A stretch of 5,502 bases of DNA from Candidatus Bathyarchaeota archaeon. GTDB taxonomy: Archaea > Thermoproteota > Bathyarchaeia > TCS64. The stretch covers positions 1 to 5,502 of the forward strand of contig JAUWLH010000114.1 in assembly GCA_030613835.1 (NCBI GenBank), written 5' to 3'. Below, piece by piece: positions 1 to 4,538 of the stretch. The notes beneath the pieces were generated by a model. That model searched no databases, was not told the origin of the DNA, and saw nothing but the letters and a program-made list of their open reading frames with translations. The translations under genes were made by a program, and so were the position numbers. Within the stretch, counting starts at the first letter, position 1, and the number at the start of each line of letters is the position of its first letter.

Positions 1-374
1 TGCTGGGGACTAACGACCTTAAGACAAGGTTCAGCCTCCCGGCCTACGATATCGCGAGCGGCGCCGGTGTCCTCGTTGACATCGTCAGGAAGAGTGACAC
101 GGGGATAGATGGCAGTGCGCCCGAGGTCTTACTGATCGCGCCCCCACCAGCTGTCGAGTTGACCAGCTTTGCGGAAATGTTCGAGAACGCGGTCGAGAAA
201 TCAAGGGGCTTTGCGAAACACTACCTCAGGGTCGCCAATGAGAAGGGGTGCTACTACCTGAACGCAGGGGACTTTGTAGAATCCAGCACACTGGATGGCA
301 TCCATTTGGAGTTGGATATGCATACTAGGTTGGGGAAATCCGTGGCTGCAGAGGTCATGGAGATGCTGGCCTAG
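1..374 (+). CDS. SGNH/GDSL-family hydrolase (arylesterase/acyltransferase-like), C-terminal part, 5' end outside window
   Basis: The reading frame is open from base 3 to the TAG at 372-374 and enters from the left edge, so the N-terminus with the catalytic serine block is missing. The visible part begins with LGTNDLK, the block III motif whose Asn (bases 12-14) helps form the oxyanion hole. It continues with a core strand (VLLIAPPP) and ends with the block V motif DGIHL, in which Asp (294-296) and His (303-305) are the expected catalytic pair. The order and spacing resemble the AcT arylesterase/acyltransferase of Mycobacterium smegmatis as I remember it. The family cleaves esters of small acids or acylated substrates; the actual substrate cannot be read here. 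No secretion signal can be judged. A TTG at 159 could be mistaken for a start, but it lies inside the conserved fold. The next gene starts 37 bases downstream on the same strand. The family call is fairly sure; the substrate is unknown. Confidence 0.87.
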   Translation, partial: LGTNDLKTRFSLPAYDIASGAGVLVDIVRKSDTGIDGSAPEVLLIAPPPAVELTSFAEMFENAVEKSRGFAKHYLRVANEKGCYYLNAGDFVESSTLDGIHLELDMHTRLGKSVAAEVMEMLA

Positions 375-382
375 CATATATT
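375..382 (+). promoter_or_regulatory. TATA-like box upstream of the SelA-like gene
   Basis: CATATATT starts directly after the TAG stop of the esterase gene. Its centre lies about 33 bases before the ATG at 412. With the usual archaeal spacing of about 25-27 bases from TATA centre to transcription start, the transcript would begin near 405 and carry a leader of only a few bases. No Shine-Dalgarno-like sequence precedes the ATG, which fits leaderless or near-leaderless translation. The alternative is co-transcription with the esterase gene. The call rests on sequence and spacing only. Confidence 0.45.
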
Positions 383-411
383 CCTTATACTTTCTTGAAC
401 CATACGAACCT

Positions 412-1590
412 ATGCCCCTGGACAACCCCTTCAAGAGATACGGAGTCAAACGCGTCATCAACGCAGCCACCAGCATCACCACGCTGGGCGGAAGCATACC
501 AGATCAGAAGATTTTAAAGGCCATGGCAGAGGCAGGCAAGGTCTTCGCAAGCATCCCTGAGCTTCAAGTCTGGGCCGGTAAGGAGATAGCCAAGGCTACG
601 GGGGCCGAGGCGGGACTGCCCGTTGCCTCGGCGGTGTGTGGGCTGCAGCTTTCGGCAGCTGCCTGCATGATGAGGGGCACGGAGCTGGAGAAGTATGAGC
701 CCCTGGATATGCGAGGGTGGAGTCACATCACCATGAGATTGCCACTCCACACAGAGGGGCTCAGGACTGAGTTCATAGTCCAGAGATCAAACCGCAACAG
801 CTACGATTACAGCGTCGAGCTGGCAGGGGGCAGGTTCAAGGAGGTGGAGCCAACAGAGGAGGCACTCATTGACGCCTACGACCCCGATAATACGGCGGGA
901 TTTTATTACACCGCGAGGAACCTCAAGGGCAGTCTGCCCCTTGAGAAGGTCATCGAGATCGCGAAGATACACAAAGTCCCTGTGATAGTTGACGCCGCGG
1001 CCGAGATCCCGCCCAAGCGTAAACTCAGGACGTACATGGACAAGGGCGCGGACCTAGTATCATACAGCGGGGGGAAGCACCTGGCGGGGCCCAACAACTC
1101 GGGGCTCCTCGCTGGGAGGGCAGACCTCATCAAGCTGGCTCACCTCCAATCGTATCCCTTCAACGGGGTCGGCCGTGCATCCAAGATGAGCAGGGAGACC
1201 ATTGTGGGCCTGGTCCAGGCGCTTTGGATTTACCTAGACCACGATGAGGAGGAGGCGTTCGATGGGTGGGTCAGGTGGGCCGAGTACTTCAGGGACGAGC
1301 TGTCAAGGTTTTCTGGTGTATCGGCCGAGATAGTTTACCAGAGGGTTGTGGAGGACGGTGAGCCTATGGCCCCTTTCTGCGCAATATCGCTTGATGAATC
1401 GGTCACAGGTGTTTCGGGGAAGGAGCTTGTGTCAAGGCTCAAGAAGGGGGAGCCAGTCGTGTACGTCATATACGAGCCCGAGTTCCTCCTCGGTCCCTGC
1501 CCCGGCAAGATAACGTTGAACCCCCAGTACATGCTGGAGGGGGAGCACCCCCTGGTGGTTGAAAAGATAAAACGGATACTGGAATCCTAG
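412..1590 (+). CDS. PLP-dependent SelA-like enzyme (aminotransferase fold type I; probable lyase of the D-glucosaminate-6-phosphate ammonia-lyase type)
   Basis: This encodes 392 residues from ATG 412. The start is chosen because the family's N-terminal pattern begins at once (RYGVKRVINAATSITTLGGS). The frame is open further upstream to an ATG at 295, but that stretch overlaps the esterase gene and looks unlike the family. Landmarks in order: a phosphate-binding region near VASAVCGLQLSAAACM; VPVIVDAAAEIPP with Asp194 expected to contact the PLP ring nitrogen; and SYSGGKHLAGP with Lys222 as the expected Schiff-base lysine. A GVGRASKMSRETIVGL segment and a small C-terminal domain follow. This pattern belongs to the SelA/DgaE-like branch of fold type I enzymes, which includes D-glucosaminate-6-phosphate ammonia-lyase and many uncharacterised members. 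It is unlikely to be a true selenocysteine synthase: it lacks the extra N-terminal domain of bacterial SelA, and archaea use SepSecS. It is a cytosolic enzyme; its reaction (lyase, racemase or other) is inferred only at class level. It converges on livF with 42 bases between. Confidence 0.93.
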   Translation: MPLDNPFKRYGVKRVINAATSITTLGGSIPDQKILKAMAEAGKVFASIPELQVWAGKEIAKATGAEAGLPVASAVCGLQLSAAACMMRGTELEKYEPLDMRGWSHITMRLPLHTEGLRTEFIVQRSNRNSYDYSVELAGGRFKEVEPTEEALIDAYDPDNTAGFYYTARNLKGSLPLEKVIEIAKIHKVPVIVDAAAEIPPKRKLRTYMDKGADLVSYSGGKHLAGPNNSGLLAGRADLIKLAHLQSYPFNGVGRASKMSRETIVGLVQALWIYLDHDEEEAFDGWVRWAEYFRDELSRFSGVSAEIVYQRVVEDGEPMAPFCAISLDESVTGVSGKELVSRLKKGEPVVYVIYEPEFLLGPCPGKITLNPQYMLEGEHPLVVEKIKRILES

Positions 1591-1605
1591 TTTTCACTCG
1601 TTTTT
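1591..1605 (+). terminator. Poly-T tract, probable archaeal terminator after the SelA-like gene
   Basis: TTTT follows the TAG stop directly, and TTTTT follows at 1601-1605. T-rich runs just after a stop codon are the usual archaeal termination signal and need no hairpin. The gap of 42 bases also holds the palindrome TTAAATTTAA (1607-1616). On the opposite strand, where livF ends, T runs are weak (three to four bases), so the livF terminator is less clear and may lie inside the neighbouring gene. Confidence 0.45.
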
Positions 1606-1632
1606 CTTAAATTTAAAAGTGGTTTAGGAGTT

Positions 1633-2388
1633 TTACTCCTTGATAGTGTCCAGGTCGTGGACTTCGACGGCGCCTAGGTACATTTCGTCTAGCAGTGGGT
1701 GGGCCAGTAGATCTGCTGCCGTTCCCTCGAAGGTAAACCTACCTCCACGCATCAGGTACGAGTAGTCGCCTACTGCAAGCGCCCTTCGAGCACGCTGCTC
1801 GACAAGAACTATTGGTAAACCGGTCTCCTCGGCCATCAGCTTAAGCTGCTTCATGACATCGGTAACCAGTTTGGGCATCAAGCCTGCGGTTGGCTCGTCG
1901 ACCATCATGATCTTTGGGTCTCTCATTAGGACCATTCCCTCTGCCAGCATCTGACGCTCTCCTCCGCTCAGGGTTCCAGCCGCCCTCGGCAGGAAGTCCT
2001 TGAGTACGGGGAACAGGCTGTACACGAACTCCCTCTTGTCCTCGATGAGGTCTGGGTCGTTCATGGTGTAAGCGGCCATCCTGAGGTTCTCCGCTACGCT
2101 GAGCTTGCTGAAGATGTTACCCGTCTGAGGCATATAGCCGATTCCGGCCATGGTCCTCTCGTACGGCTGCCAGTCACTGATGTCCTGTCCATTAAAGTGA
2201 ACCGTACCCGAGTAGACGGTGGCCAGACCCATGACTGCCTTTAGCAGGGTGGTCTTGCCGACGCCGTTGGGGCCGACTATAATGGTTACTTCTCCGTCCG
2301 GGACCTTGAAGTCAAGGTCGTAGATGACGTGGATTGGACCGTAGCCTACGTTGAGGCCCTTTGATTCCATAATATATTTGCTACCCAT
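1633..2388 (-). CDS. livF: Branched-chain amino acid ABC transporter, ATP-binding protein LivF
   Basis: This is one of the two cytoplasmic ATPases of a HAAT/Liv-type importer, 251 residues from ATG 2388, a normal length for LivF. Visible motifs: Walker A GPNGVGKTT (39-47), Q-loop MPQ with Gln88 followed by the LivF-type IFSKLSVAENL, signature LSGGERQM (140-147), Walker B IMMVDEP (Asp164, Glu165), and VEQ with Gln198 where most ABC ATPases have the switch histidine. The Gln is usual for LivF and separates it from LivG. A GTG at 2397 would add three residues, but it sits inside the GGTGA ribosome-binding site that is well spaced for ATG 2388, so the ATG is preferred. An ATG at 2370 is another in-frame option. 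The gene follows livG with one base between TAA and ATG, so translation is probably coupled. It would pair with LivG under the LivH/LivM channel. The family call is very sure; the substrate is not shown. Confidence 0.95.
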   Translation of the reverse strand: MGSKYIMESKGLNVGYGPIHVIYDLDFKVPDGEVTIIVGPNGVGKTTLLKAVMGLATVYSGTVHFNGQDISDWQPYERTMAGIGYMPQTGNIFSKLSVAENLRMAAYTMNDPDLIEDKREFVYSLFPVLKDFLPRAAGTLSGGERQMLAEGMVLMRDPKIMMVDEPTAGLMPKLVTDVMKQLKLMAEETGLPIVLVEQRARRALAVGDYSYLMRGGRFTFEGTAADLLAHPLLDEMYLGAVEVHDLDTIKE

Positions 2389-2389
2389 C

Positions 2390-3148
2390 TTACTCACCCA
2401 GGTATGCCTTGATTACTCTCTCGTCCTCAAAGACTTCCTTTGCGGTGCCCTCGACGACCATCTTGCCCCTGTCCATTGCAAAGACGTGGTCCGCGTACTG
2501 CGCGGCTACCTCTAGCCTGTGCTCGATAACCAGGAATGTGATTCCCAGCTCGTCCCTGAGCCTCAGCACGTGGCTGAAGATCTGGTGACAGAGTACAGGA
2601 TCGATGCTGCCTACAGGCTCGTCCAAGAGGATCGTATCGGCGCCACTCATGAGCGCGCGTCCGATCTCCAGGAGCTTTAGCTCTCCACCACTGAGAGTGT
2701 TCGCAGGCTTGTTCCATACGCGTCTTAGCCCGAGGACCTTCAGCAGCTCAGTCGCACGCCTGACCGCGCTGATCTCGCTGTCGATCCAGGATGGTTTGAA
2801 AAGTGATAGGGCGAGGTTCTCACCCGCATTGTCCGGCAAAGCCACTAGCATGTTCTCTAGAGTCGTCAAGCTAAGGAAAGGCGACGCGATCTGGAAGGTA
2901 CGTACAAGTCCTCTCCTCGAGATCTTGTACATTTCCTCACTTGTGATGTCTACGTCACGGTAGATTATACTTCCCTCCTCTGGGACGAAAATACCTGAGA
3001 TACAGTTAACTAGTGTAGATTTTCCGCAGCCATTGGGGCCGACGAGCAGATAGATGCCGCCTTCCTTCAAACTGAAGCTAATACCGTCGTTGGCCGCGAA
3101 CTTGCCGAAATATTTATGAACATTCTGAATTTTTAGTACTTCTGACAT
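2390..3148 (-). CDS. livG: Branched-chain amino acid ABC transporter, ATP-binding protein LivG
   Basis: This is the second cytoplasmic ATPase of the Liv importer, 252 residues, typical for LivG. Motifs in order: Walker A GPNGCGKST (37-45), Q-loop TFQ with Gln86 followed by SLTTLENMLVAL, signature LSGGE (152-156), Walker B TILLDEP (Asp176, Glu177), and switch IEH with His210. The full His switch, paired with the Gln of the neighbouring LivF, is the usual LivG/LivF arrangement. After Walker B the sequence reads DEPVGSIDP, whereas LivG proteins usually have a DEPAAGLNP-like stretch. The core residues for ATP hydrolysis are intact, so the protein should be active. ATG 3148 is the natural start, since the ABC domain begins within a few residues. 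The gene is the first of the - strand arm and stops one base before the livF ATG. A TATA-like box lies 37-42 bases upstream. Confidence 0.95.
   Translation of the reverse strand: MSEVLKIQNVHKYFGKFAANDGISFSLKEGGIYLLVGPNGCGKSTLVNCISGIFVPEEGSIIYRDVDITSEEMYKISRRGLVRTFQIASPFLSLTTLENMLVALPDNAGENLALSLFKPSWIDSEISAVRRATELLKVLGLRRVWNKPANTLSGGELKLLEIGRALMSGADTILLDEPVGSIDPVLCHQIFSHVLRLRDELGITFLVIEHRLEVAAQYADHVFAMDRGKMVVEGTAKEVFEDERVIKAYLGE
2394..2398 (-). promoter_or_regulatory. Ribosome-binding site GGTGA deciding the livF start
   Basis: GGTGA matches the archaeal anti-Shine-Dalgarno complement (GGAGGTGAT) and ends five bases before ATG 2388. It lies in the last sense codons of livG (Gly-Glu). Because the alternative GTG start at 2397 overlaps this site, the site favours the ATG. 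Confidence 0.6.
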
Positions 3149-3184
3149 ATCGGCATCAACTATCCATATAGGCTATAGACACTC

Positions 3185-3190
3185 TTTAAA
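3185..3190 (-). promoter_or_regulatory. TATA-like box TTTAAA for the livG-livF arm
   Basis: On the - strand the context is GCAAAATTATTTAAAG. TTTAAA is a typical archaeal TATA core, and the purine-rich GCAAAA just upstream could serve as a TFB-recognition element. Its centre lies about 40 bases before the livG ATG, predicting a start near 3160-3162 and a leader of roughly 12-14 bases. TTTAAA is self-complementary, so it could also work toward the + strand. A second AT-rich run, CTATATGG (3164-3171), is too close to the ATG to be the TATA box. Confidence 0.45.
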
Positions 3191-3230
3191 TAATTTTGCA
3201 AGGGAATCCGGGTTTATTGATAAATGAAGG

Positions 3231-3257
3231 AACCGGTTAACAGGTTATTTCGCGAAA
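3231..3257. repeat. Paired palindromes AACCGGTT and TTTCGCGAAA, possible operator
   Basis: AACCGGTT (3231-3238) and TTTCGCGAAA (3248-3257) are both perfect palindromes, separated by nine bases that include the end of GTTAAC (3236-3241). They lie about 40-70 bases upstream of the livG TATA-like box, a place where archaeal activators or repressors can bind. No regulator gene is visible to pair with them. Confidence 0.35.
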
Positions 3258-3321
3258 AGAGACAAGAAATCGTAACCTTTTGTATACTGATTTCAGAAGG
3301 AAAACATTAACAGATATTTTG

Positions 3322-3334
3322 TTTCAATTTGAAA
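3322..3334. repeat. Inverted repeat TTTCAA-T-TTGAAA, possible operator
   Basis: Two perfect six-base arms flank a single base. The outer bases TTTC...GAAA match those of the palindrome at 3248-3257, and both sites follow a copy of TTAACAG (3237-3243 and 3307-3313). This gives two related composite elements about 70 bases apart. Binding by a dimeric regulator is inference. Confidence 0.35.
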
Positions 3335-3462
3335 AAAGAACGTTTGCGCATAAGGTGGTTGGAGTGTACCTTTCCATCATTAAATTAGACAAGGGTTTTA
3401 CCGTTGATTATTTGCTTTAACTGAAAATTAAAAGATAGAGGCTTTTTTGAGCGTGAATTCCG

Positions 3463-3475
3463 TTTAAAATATATA
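3463..3475 (+). promoter_or_regulatory. TATA-like box for the livH-livM arm
   Basis: TTTAAAATATATA is the strongest TATA-like run in the gap. With a spacing of about 26 bases, transcription would start near 3495, giving a leader of about 28 bases to ATG 3524 or about 80 bases to ATG 3575. An inverted repeat (AAGCC 3479-3483, GGCTT 3491-3495) lies between the box and the predicted start, a position where a bound repressor would block transcription. Confidence 0.5.
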
Positions 3476-3523
3476 GAAAAGCCCTTTTTTGGCTTCTTTT
3501 TCGTTAAGAAACAACCGCTTATC

Positions 3524-4537
3524 ATGAAAAGTATTATTAGGCTATGGGGGCACAAGCGTAACGGGTTTACTAAAATGATAATCCCTGCAATTTGGATGGC
3601 GGCGTTGGTATTCGCTTCGGAGCTAACGCTGCTAAGTATCGGCTTTACATTAACGTATCTGACATCGAAGATTCCAAACTTCGCGCACGGTACATATGCA
3701 GGCATCGGTATCTACGTAAGCTACACTTTCGCTAAGATCTTGGGGATCAGCCCATACCTTGGGTTCCCAATAGCTTTCTTAATTGGAGGACTGTTCAGCA
3801 TTGCCATCTACCTAATTGTCATCAAGGTTTTGACAGACATGGGTGGGGGCGCTATCGTCCTGACTATCTCTACGTTGGCTATTCAGATCTTCCTGACGGC
3901 GTTGATTCAGATCTACGCCTACTATCTTAGGGAAAAGTACAGCACATACGCGATGGCGTTCCTACTGAAGGAAGACGACTTTAGTTTAGCCGGATTCCCG
4001 GGAATCTTCGTCGTGTCCATCTCATTGACCATTGGATTGGTCTTGACGCTGCACTATATGCTTACGAGGACCAAGATGGGTATCGCCATGAGGGCGACAG
4101 CAGAAGACCCAGAGCTTGCATCTGTTCTTGGCATTAACATCAACAAGATACAGTTGTTCAGCTGGTTCCTAACCGGAGGACTCGCATGCCTAGCCGGCGC
4201 GATGATCCCCATGTGGTTCCAGAGCAATCCAGCGACCGGCGCCGCGATGATTACAAGCATCATGGCCGGTAGTCTGTTGGGTGGCTTTGACAGCATCTAC
4301 GGAAGCGTTATCGGCGGCGTAATCGTCGGTATGTCCGAGATCATGCTTACAGTCTGGGGTCAGAAGTGGATCGGCGTATGGGTAGGTGAGTACAGACCCA
4401 TGATCCCGATGATCTTCCTCGTCATTGTTCTAATGATTGAGCCAGACGGTCTTCAGGGAGCATATACAAAGTTCGTGGCCAGTGATATGGGAGAGAACAT
4501 TCTCAAGTCCATTGGCGTGCTAAAGGAGTATGATTAA
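3524..4537 (+). CDS. livH: Branched-chain amino acid ABC transporter, permease LivH
   Basis: This is one of two membrane subunits forming the channel of the Liv importer, 337 residues from ATG 3524. The family mark NFAHG is at residues 52-56, at the end of the first hydrophobic region. About eight hydrophobic segments can be read across the chain. The cytoplasmic loop TKMGIAMRATAEDPELASVLGI corresponds to the EAA-like coupling loop that contacts the ATPases. SLLGGFDSIYGSVIGG and EPDGLQG near the C-terminus match the LivH patterns (LGGxGSxxGxxxGG, PxGLxG). The start is uncertain. An ATG at 3575 would remove a basic, hydrophilic stretch of 17 residues and place NFAHG at residue 35, as in many LivH proteins; ATG 3596 is also in frame. 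None has a clear ribosome-binding site, so the longest form is given. NFAHGT replaces the common NFAHGE. The gene is followed by livM after one base. Confidence 0.94.
   Translation: MKSIIRLWGHKRNGFTKMIIPAIWMAALVFASELTLLSIGFTLTYLTSKIPNFAHGTYAGIGIYVSYTFAKILGISPYLGFPIAFLIGGLFSIAIYLIVIKVLTDMGGGAIVLTISTLAIQIFLTALIQIYAYYLREKYSTYAMAFLLKEDDFSLAGFPGIFVVSISLTIGLVLTLHYMLTRTKMGIAMRATAEDPELASVLGININKIQLFSWFLTGGLACLAGAMIPMWFQSNPATGAAMITSIMAGSLLGGFDSIYGSVIGGVIVGMSEIMLTVWGQKWIGVWVGEYRPMIPMIFLVIVLMIEPDGLQGAYTKFVASDMGENILKSIGVLKEYD
4525..4528 (+). promoter_or_regulatory. Ribosome-binding site GGAG for livM
   Basis: GGAG, within AAAGGAG, lies in the last codons of livH and ends ten bases before the livM ATG at 4539. 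The spacing is a little long but usable. With TAA and ATG only one base apart, ribosomes finishing livH could also restart directly. Confidence 0.5.
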
Positions 4538-4538
4538 G

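Larger units (their letters stand above)
3149..3523. other. AT-rich divergent control region between livGF and livHM
   Basis: These 375 bases hold no convincing gene and are visibly richer in A and T than the flanking coding sequence. They contain a TATA-like box for each transporter arm, near opposite ends, and several perfect inverted repeats between them. The gap is long for two divergent archaeal promoters, which leaves room for regulator binding, a small transcript or a very short peptide. A 28-codon ORF (3224-3310, + strand) is present but has no support beyond being open. I saw no tRNA-like or riboswitch-like fold. Confidence 0.6.

Noticed and set aside
159..374. Small separate gene starting at TTG 159
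   Set aside because: The same frame is open back to base 3 and carries the SGNH block III motif there, so this is the tail of a larger cut gene.
295..411. N-terminal extension of the SelA-like protein from ATG 295
   Set aside because: It overlaps the esterase coding end in another frame, including its catalytic Asp/His region, and the translated stretch does not look like the family. ATG 412 fits the family N-terminus.
412..1590. Annotation as a true L-seryl-tRNA(Sec) selenium transferase (selA)
   Set aside because: The protein lacks the N-terminal domain of bacterial SelA, no selB or tRNA-Sec gene is visible, and archaea make selenocysteine by the SepSecS route. Similarity is at superfamily level.
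2604..2963. 119-residue frame on the + strand inside livG
   Set aside because: It is a shadow of livG, which has complete ABC motifs; the translated product is serine/arginine-rich with no recognisable domain.
3479..3505. Hairpin followed by T-rich sequence as a transcription terminator on the + strand
   Set aside because: No + strand gene ends before it, and it lies directly downstream of the TATA-like box of livH; a promoter-proximal operator or leader element is more plausible.
3385..3705. 106-residue frame on the - strand crossing the control region and the livH start
   Set aside because: It begins inside livH on the opposite strand, its product shows no family pattern, and its tail is lysine-rich low-complexity sequence expected from AT-rich DNA.
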